From Alligator mississippiensis (taxonomy: Eukaryota > Chordata > Crocodylia > Alligatoridae), in NCBI RefSeq assembly GCF_030867095.1, contig NC_081829.1, forward strand, positions 55,012,491 through 55,076,490: a stretch of DNA of 64,000 nucleotides. Direction: 5' to 3'. This document shows, one piece after another, positions 12,358 to 23,863 of this stretch. The stretch's first letter is position 1. Every line of letters begins with the position of its first letter. The notes beneath the pieces were generated by a model, which saw only the letters and a list, made by a program, of their open reading frames with translations, made no database searches and was not told the origin of the DNA. The translations under genes and the position numbers were made by a program.

Positions 12358-12384
12358 ATGGCTACCTCGTGGGCTCGGCCGTGA
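12358..12384 (+). other. Upstream ORF candidate in the CpG-island transcript
   Basis: An ATG in good context (CAAGATGG) opens an 8-codon frame, MATSWARP, and then stops. It lies 0.2 kb before exon 3 and is in the frame of exon 3 but closed by TGA. If transcripts start upstream of 12358, this would be a small upstream ORF that could dampen translation of the short TET1. No evidence of translation is visible. Confidence 0.3.
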
Positions 12385-12573
12385 AGAATGCGGAGCCGCA
12401 CTGAGCGCGGCGCGGCGGGGACGGGGGCGCCGCGCTCGGCTCGGCGCGCGGGTCGTGGCCGCCGCAGCGGCGCCCAGGGGGAGCCGGATGGGTGTCCCCG
12501 GCCTGGCAGCTGGGGCGTAGCACTGGGCGAGCCTTGCTAACTGCAACGTGTTCTGCAATTTGATGTCTTCTAG

Positions 12574-12624
12574 GTTCTGACTGAAAACAAAAGGCCTCAG
12601 AGGAGAAAGCAAAGAGTTCTCAAG
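12574..12624 (+). CDS. TET1: TET1 exon 3 (17 codons)
   Basis: This micro-exon encodes VLTENKRPQRRKQRVLK (residues 698-714) and lies directly C-terminal to the CXXC finger. It is recognised because mammalian TET1 has a near-identical segment (ENKRPQR...VLK) at the same place, between the exon ending in PLE/PFE and the segment beginning AD-x-x-NKPVNG. The acceptor is TTCTAG and the donor is AAG|GTAACG; both borders are phase 0, so skipping the exon would keep the frame. The peptide is strongly basic and probably extends the nuclear-localisation and DNA-contact tail of the CXXC module. It sits at the 3' edge of the CpG island. Confidence 0.93.
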
Positions 12625-15600
12625 GTAACGAGCGCCGCTTGCGGACCTCTCCCCTTCCCCGCCCTCAGCCTACCTTTCCTGCCACCGAGACTAGGGCTAA
12701 CAGCGGGGGAACGGGCTGATTTGAGGTTTAAACAGTTTTCGAAGCTCAGCTCCCCTTTTTTGCTTTGTTTTGTTTAAAGCACAGGCTGGTTTCTTGATCT
12801 CTACTGGTTGTGAACATAGGGGCCTGCCTTCTGCACCTAGCCGGGTCTTCCTGCACCCAGTCTGCCAGCTGCAAAAGTTTGTTCTCTCCCAGTGTGCGGG
12901 ATGTTCCCTTTCTCCCTCGGGATCATTTAATACATGTGCCAGTGTAAAATGTCAGTGTGGGGGGACACACAGGCTGGGTAACCTCAGGACCTGTCAAACG
13001 TATTACATGGACTTCTCATAAAAAGGGGAAGTTGCTGAAATGTGAATATTTTGTATTAAGTATGTCAGACATCTTAATGGGAATTACAGACTGGATGCAT
13101 TTCTGACAGTTTGCAGTCACTAGATGAGGATGCTGTTTTTAATACGTTCATACAGAGACATTTATGTCACTGATATTTTTTAGAAGGGCCAGTACTCAGA
13201 GCAGTGAATCTCGGACTCTTAAAATGAAAAGCTATTTTAAGTATCTCACTTAATGCTTTTATGTTTGTTCCCTACAAAGTTTCCCATACAACGCACAGAT
13301 TTTTTTTGCAATTTCTAATCCATTACCAAAAAGTTATAAATAGAAATATTTATGCAGGTATTCTGATCTTAGGTTAAAACTATAAATTATTGGAAGTAGA
13401 CTGTAAAAACTAAGTTCCTATAAATGGGAGTGAAAGGAACACCTGCAGGCATGCTGTTTCATTAAATACACTTTTAACTGAGAACACTTTTAACTCATGT
13501 GCACCATCAGTGTGAGAATCTTATTGTTTCTTTAAATATTTTATCACTGTGTATAGCTTAACAATGTTGAGAATTGAGAAATTTAGGAAAATTACAGTAT
13601 TCTAATAATACAGCATAATGAACTGGAATGGTTTTAAATGTAAAGTTAACTTATTTTTCTTATTAACAGTTTAACTACGTCATCAGAAACTAACTTGCAT
13701 AAATATGATTTATTCAGTAACAGAAATTAAATGCTAAGATTAATAAAATATTTGAAGAATATTTGGTTGGAAATGCATCCGGATTTTGCTTAATAATGGA
13801 ATAGTTGCACGTGCAATTTAAAACATCTATTTTATCTTTGATAATGGTAACAATGGTGGTACAGTACCAGCAAATGTCCCATCTTTTCTTCATTTAACTG
13901 ATCCATATGTTTTAAAATTAACATTTTGTCAAGTCAGACTCATATTTTAGTATTCTTTTTAGTAAGTGCTTCTTTTGTAGCACAGCAGATAGGCCCAGTT
14001 AAAACTTTTCTTAATTGTACAAAATACAAAATACATGATCTTGACTCTAATAGTAAAGACATGTTACATTGCAGTGTGTAAAATGTTTCTCTGGTGACAG
14101 TGAAGCCTATCCATAAGTGAATTGTTCAGTTGTGTAATATTTAATTGGTATGACAAGTCATACCATTGTTGTCAAAGTGTGAAAAGTACAGAAATCTCTG
14201 TTTTTTGTCAAAGGCAGATAGATTCTATCAAACATCTGCCCAGGCTAGGGCTTCAAAGTGTGCTTAAGAATTTATCTCGTGCCTATTTGTCACTCTGGCT
14301 TCTTAATTTGGTGGCAGGCTTCTATATAGCATGTTGTTTCTACCATCTCTTATCTTTCATACAAGTGTATGCAGAGTTTTTTCATGCTTGTTTTCTAGTA
14401 AAAAGTCTATTTGTTTAATAAACTGAGGAAGGTTTTTTTCTTCCATACTATCATATGTTAGGCATTGGAGTAGCAAATATATTTGTTTTGTTCCTTCTTT
14501 TGATTCTTTTGTACAGTTGTTCTCTGGTTTTCCACAATGTTCTTTGTGTACTCTAATTTTATTCATAATTTTTGGTGTTGAATGTACATATGGTAGAAAT
14601 TGTTACTGATCAGCCAACTTATTTCCGAGTATTTTGTCCTCAAATTTTATACTAAAAGTATTTTTTTAGTTCTTTTAATTAGACTCTATTTTCTGTCAGC
14701 TGCAGTAAATATTTTGCAATGAAGCATACATCATTTACAGTTTACATTCAAAGGGCCTTTTAAAGATCTGGCATTCTGGTTATAGTTCTTTGTAATCCTT
14801 CTTTTGTATTTGGTGGCACTTGACCTGCCACGATGAACTATATTGCAGTAATATCTTTTGAATTATAGCTCCTAGTTTTTTATTCAGTTATCAGTCACAG
14901 AAGTGTAAATTTGTAAATGACACTTAACCCAATAATTATTCCGCTAGCAGTTTAAGGGATTTGTTTGTGATGTGATCCTACCTGTAATAGTAAAGTAAAC
15001 TCTCCCATAAAAGATAATTTGTAGTTTCTGCTTGTACTCAGGGGAAAAATACAGCTAACATTTTAAATTCTCATTGGATGTTATTGAAATTTAGTTCTTG
15101 CGTGTATGTATGTATGTAAGTATAGTTAAGGTAAATATGTTATTAGGTGACTCCATATACTTGGAAGTATCGTTTGGTTAAATGTATTAGGATTATTAGT
15201 TTTTTAATGTTATTCTATCTGATAGAAAGTATTTTTTTTTAAATAAGCATATGCTTTCTAGCTGAATATAAATTGCAGTGCTATACGTGTTAACTTCATG
15301 TGTAGAATATATCATTAACCTGCGGTTTTGATGGTTTTACTATTTCTGTATCTTACTTCTTCAGACAACAAGAATGTAGTATCATTTAGAATATCCACCT
15401 TAACATGCCTAATATTCTGTTATGTTTTTCATAAATGTACAGATATTTTTGAAAAGATAGCCAAAATATTTGCCTGTAAATTCCAGCAAATAATTTATTG
15501 AAGGAAAAATAAGTTTGCTCTTATGAGGGGAGGTGCTTAGGTTCAAAGAGAGACCATTTAGTTTCCCTTGCAAACATTGTTTGCTGTCTTCTGTACTGGG

Positions 15601-15645
15601 GGAGTAGATACCTTTTGGATTTTATTTGATATGAAAAAAAAAGTA

Positions 15646-15854
15646 CAGGCAACCCCCACTTAGCGCTCTTAACTGGTTCCTGAAAAACCAAGTGTTAAGT
15701 GGAATAGCATTAAGCAAAACCTGCTGCCAGCTGTACAATGCCCTGAGCATTATAACAAAACTCACTGTGTGCTAAGTGGAATTGGGTGTCAGTGTAAAAT
15801 GAGCGTTATAGCGAAATAGCGCTAAGTGAAACAATGTTAAGCAGGGGTTGCCTG
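15646..15854. mobile_element. Tigger/pogo-like MITE with TA target duplication
   Basis: The 209-bp element starts CAGGCAACCCCCACTTAG and ends CTTAAGCAGGGGTTGCCTG-type sequence. The inverted ends match over about 11 bp (CAGGCAACCCC) and then partly onward. TA dinucleotides flank both sides (15644-15645, 15855-15856), the target duplication of Tc1/mariner-superfamily elements. The interior is AT-rich with CTTAG/TTAAG repeats and no transposase, so it is non-autonomous. Confidence 0.75.
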
Positions 15855-15945
15855 TATATGCAAGAAAAGTTGGTACTTGTTATGGAGTTCATTTATTCGC
15901 ATCTTCAACACATAGAAGTATGAAAGAGCTTGTGTCTCTGTTTGT

Positions 15946-15968
15946 CTCCCTCCCTCTCTCTCTCTCTC
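15946..15968. repeat. CT microsatellite
   Basis: A short CT/CCCT simple repeat within intron 3. Confidence 0.8.
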
Positions 15969-16879
15969 AATGGCATTTGTCACGCACTTAGTGTATAGTG
16001 CTTCCCTTCTTAACAACGTGGAAATGCTTACAGTCACACTTAAGTGAACACAGAGATCAGAAGAATCAAATGGTTACATGTGGCATCAGTATTGTCAGAG
16101 AGATCTACAGTTATCAATATAGATAGTAGTGGGACCAATCAGAAAATCACCCTCAGACCAAGATACAGCTGAGGAAGTAGTACAGTCCCAGGGTCTTTCT
16201 GCCAGGTTCTATGGTCCCGAGATTGTTTTCAGTGGCTACAGATGTTTGCTACATTGATGGAGGTAATAAAAGAAGAGTCTGAGAGAGATCTACAGTTCAT
16301 ACAAGAATCAACAATAACTTACAGAGTGCTAAGTGAGTATTTCAACTGCATGCATATACTTTGTGATTGGTTATGTTCATACGTTTATTTATAACCACCA
16401 TGTATATCCTCTCTCTGTGTCTAGAAATTAAAAGCAAATTATGCTAAATTCTGTAAAATCAGTTCAATCCAAGTTAAACCAAAAGCAAAAGATGGCTCAA
16501 TATCTATTCTTTTGATTTGTTTGTAAATATGATGTCATATTTGTAATTAATAAACGTCATATTTTTAATAAAAGATGTTTGTTTTAAATGCAGTCAAATT
16601 GAAGGGTTCTCTTTTCCCTTTGCATGCATTAACTGCCCGAGTGCCTTTTTAAAACCAGTTTTTAAATATGAAGATAAAAGGTAGCACTAAAGGCTTCCTG
16701 TCAGCCATAGTTACAATACAGTTTTATCTGTGATGGTTTAAAAGTGATTTGCCAGGGAATGGAAACCAAAGCCCTGAGGTAAGTGGGGAAGTGGGTGACC
16801 AGGTGACCTGGAGGAAGCACAAGCAGGAGGGGGCAACAGGGAGGGCCTTTTCATTCTTCCTGTTACAGGGCAGTTAGCT

Positions 16880-18870
16880 GGTTATCTTCCGGGTCTGTAC
16901 ATGAATGTATGGAGCCTGGGACATGAGCAGGAAGAATTGCAAGTCCTCGCAGTCACAGAACTATGACATGGTTGGAATAACAGAGGCTTGGGATAGCACA
17001 CATGACTGGAGCACTGTCATGGATGGGTGTAAACTGTTCAGGAAGGACAGACAGGGGAGAAGAGGAGAAGTTGTGCTTTATGAAGAAGAGCTGTATGACT
17101 GCTCAGAGCTCCAGTGTGAAACTGAAGGTAGGCCTGTCAAAAGTCTCTGGGTTAAGGTCAGAGGGGAGAGCAACAAGGGTGATGGCATAGTGGCAGTCTG
17201 CTATAGGCCACCAGACCAGCAGGATTAGGTGGATTAGACTTTATTTAAAAAGCTAGTGGAAGTTTCTCCATCACAGGCTCTGGTTCTCATGGGGGACTTC
17301 AATCACCCTGACATCTGGCAATATAGCAGTGTATGGGCGATCCAGGAAGTTTCTGGAGAGTGTTGGGGACAACTTCCTAGTGCAAATGTTGGAGAGACCA
17401 ACTAGGAGATGTGCTCTTCTTGACCTGCTGCTCTCAAACGGAAGAATTGGTGGACAGTGTAAGAAGTGGATGGCAACTTGTCTGCAAGCAGCCCTTATGG
17501 TCACTGCTACCCATTAAACAAAAAGCAAAAAAGCCTGGCACTTTACTTTAAACTCCACACGCTCCTAAGCCAAAAGCCCAGCACATGCCCAGAAGAGGTA
17601 GCATGTTAGTTGGAATTGGCTCGCCTGACATCTGTATTGATTGGGCACTTCAGTGGTGCTTTTTTGGCACTTTTACCCAATAGCTGATTGACTCAGCTTT
17701 AGATAAAAGTGACAAAAAGCCCTGCTGAAGTGCCTGGTTTATGCAAACGCTGCAAAGCTGTATCACTGTAATACACTGCTGTAGAGCACTGGTAAAGCAC
17801 TTTTTTTTTTTTAACATCTGTAAGCAGCCAAAATGATTGAGTTCAGGATCCTGAGGAAAGGAAAAAAGGAGAGCAGCAGAGTAAGGACCCTGGATTTCAG
17901 ACAAGCAGACTTTGAATCTGGCAGGGAACTCATGGGCAGGATCCTCTGGGAGGCCAGTTTGAGAGGGAAAGGAGTCCAGGAGAGCTAATTGTATTTTAAA
18001 GAAACTTTACTGAGGGCACAGGAATGAACCAACCCTGTTCACAGAAAGAATAGCAAGTATGGTAGAAGACCAGCTTGGGTTAGCAGGGAACTCTTCAGTA
18101 AGATCAGGGAAAGTGTGGGTCCCGTACTGAATGGGGGAGGCAACCTAGTGACAGAGGTTGCAGAAAAGGCTGAAGTACTTAATCCCTTTTTCACCTCAGT
18201 CTTTACAGGCAAGGTCAGCACCTAGACTACTGCAGCTAGGAGCACAGTTTGGGGAAGAGGTAAGCAGCCTGCAGTTGTAACAGTCTGCTATTGTAAAAAA
18301 AAAAGCTAACTATACTGGGCTGCATTAGTAGGAGTGTTGCCAGCAGATCAAGAGAGTGATTACTCCCCTCTATTGTGCACTGGTGAGGCCATATTTGGAG
18401 TACCATGTCCAGTTTTGGGCCCCTCACTATAGAAAAGATGTAGACAAATTGGAGAGAGCCCAGTGGAGGGCAATGAAAATGGTTAGGGGCTGAGGAACAT
18501 GACTTATGAGGAGAGGCTGAGGAAACTCGGCTTATTTAGTCTGGAGAAGAGAAGACTTGAAAGGGGATTTAATAGCAGCCTTCAACTACCAGAAGCTTGG
18601 TTCCAAAAAGGATGGAACTAGACTGTTCTCAGTGGTAGCGGATGACAGAACAAGGAGCAATGGTCTCAAGTTGCAGCAAGGGAAGTTTAGGTTAGATTTT
18701 AGGAAAATCTTTCTCATTGGGTGGGTAGTAAAGCACTGGAACAGATTACCCAGAGGGATTGTAGAATCTCCATTGCTGGAGGTTTTTAAGACCTGGCTAG
18801 ACCCTGGCTGGGATAATCCCTTGAGATCCCTTCCAATCCTAATTTTCAATGATTCTATGATACATATATG
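16880..18870 (+). mobile_element. Degraded CR1 LINE (endonuclease to 3' end, internally deleted)
   Basis: Pieces of CR1 ORF2 lie in order. 16905-17228 encodes an endonuclease segment (MVGITEAWD, RKDRQGRRGE, VAVCYRPPDQ). 17270-17310 continues it (ALVLMGDFNHPDI). 17900-18235 is the linker before the reverse transcriptase. 18290-18870 is the C-terminal region and 3' UTR, ending AATTTTCAATGATTCTATGAT. The core RT with its FADD box is missing, and stops and frameshifts are frequent. About 0.36 kb of unrelated sequence interrupts it at 17521-17890. The element is an old, dead copy in the same orientation as TET1. Confidence 0.85.
17521..17890. repeat. Unclassified insertion within the CR1 at 16.9-18.9 kb
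   Basis: This segment separates the endonuclease part from the downstream part of the CR1 and has no CR1 similarity that I can recognise. It contains self-complementary sequence (GGGCACTTCAGTGGTGC against GCTGAAGTGCC, and CACTTTTACCC with its near complement) and ends in a T-run (17803-17813). It may be a palindromic MITE or SINE-like insertion; I could not assign the family or clear target duplications. Confidence 0.4.
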
Positions 18871-19471
18871 AGTTTATACAAATGTTAACAGAAGGCAAGA
18901 AAAACAACTGTTAATGAATATGGCCATGTTTTTAATGAGCTTGGATTGAACTGATCTTAGGCCATTTGTTCAAACTCATGATACATGGTATACGTTTTTA
19001 GTGCAGAATGTCTGCCAAAATATATAGTTGAAAGTAATTAATTTTTATTACTTTTTTTTATAAGAGATCAAGTCAATGGAAAGTGTTCCAGTGTCATGAA
19101 ATCTTGCTGAGGAAGAAGATAAAGTGGTGCTACATGTATTGGAAGTTATACAGTCCAGAACATGACCACCAGACACTTTGTTTTTAAAAGGACACTGTAA
19201 ATTTGAAATCTAGCCAAATAAAGAGAATATTTGTAAAAATATGTTTCAAGTGTTGGCTACGAGTCTGTCTGACATTTTTTGTGCTTTTTTTCTATAAAAG
19301 CCCCTCCTCATAAGAGCATTTCTTGCACTTTTACTGTGTGAAAGGCTTACACAAATAAAAAAGACTGTCAATACAGGGGTAGGAGCAAAGTCTTTAAAGA
19401 GCTAAGCCTTGTTATTTATAATGCACAAATGAAAAAAGAGAAGTCTGTTTTATTCGTATTTATCTGGTTCA

Positions 19472-19667
19472 CAGTTGGCAACCTGCTGAGCCGCTGGATC
19501 TGGGCTTTAGAGTGGGGGCTTTAACAGTGAGGGCCTTTGCCTGCCCTGTGGCCAGCAGAGAGAAGCAGCAGCCAGGAGACAAAGCAGCTGCCAGGTTCTA
19601 GTGCTGGCCAGCCTCAGACTTGAGCTGGGTCATTCTGGCCTACCGCTGGAAAATATTGCCAACCCTG
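19472..19667. mobile_element. Short hAT-like MITE
   Basis: The element starts CAGTTGGCAACCTGC and ends ATTGCCAACCCTG, imperfect inverted termini of hAT style. The body shares CAGCAGCCAGGTTCTAGTGC-type sequence with the copy at 27332-27555, which shows that both belong to one family. No 8-bp target duplication is evident. Confidence 0.55.
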
Positions 19668-19922
19668 ATTTAGTTATTTGTAACAACAATAAGTAAATAG
19701 GAAATAATCAGGCTGTGATGAAAAATCGTTTTCCAAAGTTCTTTTTTGCCTGAGTTCTAACTTCCAGTTCTTGCAGGGAACACTGGGGGAGGGCTGGCTG
19801 TGTGTAAGCATGTTTTTGCTGTAAATAGTTGTTGTGAATAGTTTCATTAAGTAGGACATCTAGATGCCCTTTTCACCCCAGTGGAAGATGGGAACCTGGG
19901 GCTGGCATCAGGCTGCAGAGAC

Positions 19923-20329
19923 TGTTCCCTGATTGATTCTGTGGTAACATTATGTTTACTTTTGCTAGGTTAGTGTTGGCTCTTGTGTCCACCGCTATCA
20001 TTTTGTAACAGTTTTGTTGCAAGTCTGGTTTGACTGCCTTGGAAGAAAGAGTGAGGCTATGAGAAAGCAGGGGAGCAAGGAAAGGATAACGCCAGGAAGA
20101 ACAGAGCTGGAGAGAAAGGGTAGTCTCAAGGCGAACAGAGGGAGAAAAGGGTCTTGAGAAAGAAGGACAGAGGGAACTGCAGTGGCACAATAAAGACTGC
20201 TTGGAGCTGAGTAGTCTGCTGTGGTGTTTGGTTTGTTGGTAGCCTGACCTTGTCCTCTTTGAAAAAGAAAAGAACCCCCTTCCTGGGAGCTGACCAAAAG
20301 AAAGGAGCATTCTGAATTGGGGTGCTACA
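19923..20329 (+). mobile_element. Possible degenerate LTR remnant
   Basis: The segment begins TGTTCCCTGATT and ends GGGTGCTACA. Near its end it has a polyadenylation-type AATAAAGACTGCTTGG motif followed by a T/G-rich stretch, the layout of an LTR R-U5 region. I found no target duplication and no adjacent internal retroviral sequence, so this is a weak call. Confidence 0.25.
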
Positions 20330-21539
20330 GGTTGCCAGGGAAGTTATGGACAGGGTAGAGCCAGGGTCTCAGAACCAGGAGCTTCACTCCTGTGAAGCCA
20401 TACCACTACTATAGTTTCAGGTGGTCCTATGAGAGAGGGAGCCCAGAGAGGCCTTCTTGGGGAGTCCCAAGGCAGAGCTTCCCCCTCAGAAGTGGAATGA
20501 TATGTGACAAAGGCAGGTGTGATTGTTTTTTTTTTTTTCTTTTTAAGTTGAATATGTCCTGTAATTTAATAAGCCTAATTTTTCCCTCCATTACGCTGGT
20601 ATAACTAAACTGAAGTCAGTGGGATAGTAATAGTGTAAGGAAGGCTCTGATCCTGTATGAGTATCTTTACTCTCTGTCTTTACCATGTGATTCAGTTGAA
20701 CTCATTCAGACACTCTTATATTGCAAGCGTTTCTGAACTGGGCTCTACGACTTCAATCATAGATTACAAAGTCCTTTACCTTTATAATCCTTGATTCTGC
20801 AATACAGTCTGTAGCCCAGATCTAATGCAAATAAGTTAACTTGAAAAAGAAATATGCAAGAGAGACATACCGAGGTGTGGGTAATATCAACGGTTCATTC
20901 ATGTATCGTTACAAATTCTTGATAAAATTATAGCAGCACAGAATAAGTCTTTGAACCCAAACATACTGTTCTGTTAATATTGTCTATGGAATTTTTTAAT
21001 TCTACATTTTAAGTTGACAAATTTCAAAAGCGAGGTGTACAATTTTGCCTGTAATTAAATAAACCCATATCCTCACCAATTTAAAGTAAAACTTTTAATA
21101 CAAATGTAAACATTATTTTTGTCATTTACTAATCATATAGACTAAAGTAACTGTGTTCACTAAATAGGTCACTTGTTCTTTCAATACCTAAGAGAGAAAA
21201 TCAGTGAAAAAGTTCTCAATGATTCAGTGGTGACAGGATTCCATTGCTGATGTTTGCATATTTTATTTTTGAGAATCAAGGACTTCATCTTGCAGACAAA
21301 GTTCCTAATGACCTCAGGAAGAGTTTTGGCCTGTGTAAAGACATTAGTGTTTCACCTACACTAAATAAATCCCTTATGATAAATAATACCTTAAAGCAAA
21401 ATAAATAAAATGAAAGTTATGATCCTGTGTTAGTATAGGGACCAAACTTAAATGGAATCGCTTACAATCTATTCATCTATCATTATTCTCTTTATGACAG
21501 CATTAATATTATTATACATTCTTGAGGAAATAATTGAAC

Positions 21540-23535
21540 AATTATTAGGGCAGCCTAAGGGCCAAAGGGGAGCACATAAAAAGTGGAAACAGGGAGAGAT
21601 CACCAAAGATGAATATACTCCTCTGCTTGCGCTTGTAGGGAGGCAGTTAGACGGGCCAAAGCTACCATGGAGCTGAGGATGGCATCCCAAGTAAAGGAAA
21701 ACAAGAAATTGTTTTTTAGATATATAGGGAGTATATATAGGAAGGCCCTATATATTTTTAGATATATAGGGAGATATATAGGAAGGCCCAGGGAGGAATA
21801 GGACCCCTGCTAAATGGGCAGAAACAATTGGTGATGGACAGAGGGGACAAGGCTGAACTCAACAAGTTCTTTGCCTCAGTGTTTGAGGGGCATGACAAGT
21901 CTCTCACTGGGGTTGTAGAGAGGCAGCAGCAAGGCGCCAGACTACCATGCGTAGACCCTGAGATGGTGCAGAGTCACTTGGAAGAACTGGATGCCTTTAA
22001 GTTGGCAGGCCCGGATGAGCTCCATCCGAGGGTACTGAAGGCACTGGCCGACATCATTGCAGAGCCACTGGCGGGAATATTTGAACGCTCGTGGCGCACG
22101 GGCAAAGTCCTGGAGGACTGGAAAAGGGCCAATGTGGTCCCCATCTTCAAGAAGGGGAGGAAGGAGGACCCGGGCAACTATAGGCCAGTCAGTCTCACCT
22201 CCATCCTTGGCAAAATCTTTGAAAAAATTATCAAGGCTCACATTTGCGAGAGCCCAGCAGGACAAATTATGCTGAGGGGAAACCAGCACGGGTTAGTAGC
22301 AGGCAGATCGTGCCTGACTAACCTAGTCTCTTTTTATGACCAGGTTACGAAACGCCTGGACACAGGAGGAGGGGTGGATGTCGTATACTTAGACTTCAGG
22401 AAGGCCTTCGATACGGTATCCCACCCCATACTGGTGAACAAGTTAAGAGACTGTGACTTGGATGACTACACAGTCCTGTGGGTGGCGAATTGGCTGGAGG
22501 GTCGCACCCAGAGAGTCGTGGTAGATGGGTCGGTTTCGACCTGGAAGGGTGTGGGCAGTGGGGTCCCGCAGGGCTCGGTCCTTGGATGCTCTTTAATGTC
22601 TTCATCAGCGACTTGGACAAGGGAGTGAACTGTACTCTGTCCAAGTTTGCAGATGACACAAAGCTATGGGGAGAAGTGGACACACCGGAGGGCAGGGAAT
22701 AGCTACAAGCAGACCTGGACAGGTTGGACAAGTGGGCAGAAAACAACAGAATGCAGTTCAACAAGGAGAAATGCAAAGTGCTGCACCTAGGGAGGATAAA
22801 TGTTCAGCACACCTACTGCCTAGGAAATGACCTGCTGGGTGTCACAGAAGTGGAAAGGGATCTTGGAGTCCTAGTGGACTCCAAGATGAACATGAGTCGG
22901 CAGTGTGACGAAGCCATCAGAAAAGCCAATGGCACTTTATCGTGCATCAGCAGATGCATGACGAATTGATCCAAGGAGGTGATACTTCCCCTCTATCGGG
23001 CACTGGTCAGACCGCAGTTGGAGTACTGCGTGCAATTCTGGGCGCCACACTTCAAGAGGGATGCGGATAACCTGGAGAGGGTCCATAGAAGGGCCACTTG
23101 TATGGTTAAGGGCCTGCAGACCAAGCCCTATGAGGAGAGACTAGAGAAACGACCTTTTCACCCTCCACAAGAGAAGGTTGAGAGGCAACCTTGTGGCTGC
23201 CTATAAGTTCATCACAGGGGCACAGAAGGGAATTGGTGAGGTTTTATTCAGCAAGGCGCCCCCTGGGGTTACAAGAAATAATGGCCACAAGCTAGCAGAG
23301 AGCAGATTTAGACTGGACATTAGGAAGAACTTCTTCACAGTTCGAGTGGCCAAGGTCTGGAACGGGCTCCCAAGGGAGGTGGTGCTCTCCCCTACCCTGA
23401 GGGTCTTCAAGAGAGGGTTAGATAAGCATCTAGCTGGAGTCATCTAGACCCAGCACTCTTTCCTGCCTATGCAGGGGGTCGGACTCGATGATCTATTGAG
23501 GTCCCTTCCGACCCTAACATCTATGAATCTATGAA
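21540..23535 (+). mobile_element. CR1 LINE, best preserved copy (RT and 3' end)
   Basis: A 5'-truncated CR1 begins in the linker before the reverse transcriptase. 21828-22600 is an open RT segment ([61 protein letters not shown]). A frameshift follows near 22585, then [11 protein letters not shown] and the FADD catalytic box ([10 protein letters not shown], about 22650) in another frame. Premature stops occur near 22700 and 22967. The C-terminal domain and 3' UTR end in ACATCTATGAATCTATGAAT. It is the least decayed CR1 here, so probably the youngest, but it is inactive. Confidence 0.93.
21713..21790. repeat. Imperfect tandem duplication in CR1 (about 40 bp)
   Basis: TTTTAGATATATAGGGAG followed by ATATATAGGAAGGCCC occurs twice back to back, with a short TATATA spacer. 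The duplication disrupts the linker region of the CR1 copy. Confidence 0.75.
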
Positions 23536-23863
23536 TTGCCCCATGTAACTGATAGATAACATTTTTCAGGGCTGGCTTAAAGTTCTGAAGTTGGTGTGGC
23601 ATCATAGATGGTTGCTTAGGAACTCAAATGTATTGGTGTTTCATTCCTGGTATCTGTATCTAAATCTAGTATCATGTTTATTATTTAATGTTATATGGTG
23701 ACATTTGATGATAATTTTAGTTTTTGTAAAAAAGGAAAAGTTTACAGAATTGTACTCCAAAAGAAAAGTTTTCCTGCATCCTAAAAAGCAGTCAAAACAA
23801 TTTAATAATTGGATACAAATAATCTTAGTCCTGCTGTCCAAACATTGCAGCAATGTTCTATTG

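Larger units (their letters stand above)
4750..12573 (+). other. TET1: TET1 intron 2
   Basis: The intron runs from donor GTAAGC (4750) to acceptor TTGATGTCTTCTAG (12573). Most of it (4750-10440 and 10710-11640) is AT-rich, unique-looking sequence. A pyrimidine-rich tract lies at about 5260-5720; I see no exon or recognisable repeat in these parts. A hAT-like fragment lies at about 10500-10703. The last 0.8 kb is the CpG island annotated separately. Open frames in this interval have no recognisable domains. Confidence 0.8.
11740..12680 (+). promoter_or_regulatory. TET1: Internal CpG island over TET1 exon 3, likely alternative promoter
   Basis: This dense CpG, GC-rich block sits in an otherwise AT-rich intron and abruptly ends just after exon 3. 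It contains GC boxes (GGGGCGGGC at 12031 and GGGGCGGAGC at about 12059), an inverted CCAAT box (ATTGG at 12200-12204), CGAGG repeats (about 11895-11910) and a G4-type run (11929-11947). No TATA box was seen. Retained CpG density implies germline hypomethylation, as expected of a promoter. In mouse and human, a CXXC-less TET1 isoform arises from an alternative promoter in this part of the gene. Here the in-frame TAG at 12571-12573 blocks translation from island sequence into exon 3, so the product would start in exon 4 (44496). The promoter role is inferred, not shown. Confidence 0.75.

Noticed and set aside
11845..12612. Long open frames on both strands of the CpG island (up to 255 codons, minus strand)
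   Set aside because: High GC content depletes stop codons. The translations are Arg/Pro/Ala/Gly-rich without domains, several overlap in different frames, and one crosses TET1 exon 3 antisense.
19923..20329. LTR with flanking target duplication
   Set aside because: The ends and an AATAAA-type motif look LTR-like, but the flanks do not match. It is kept only as a low-confidence feature.
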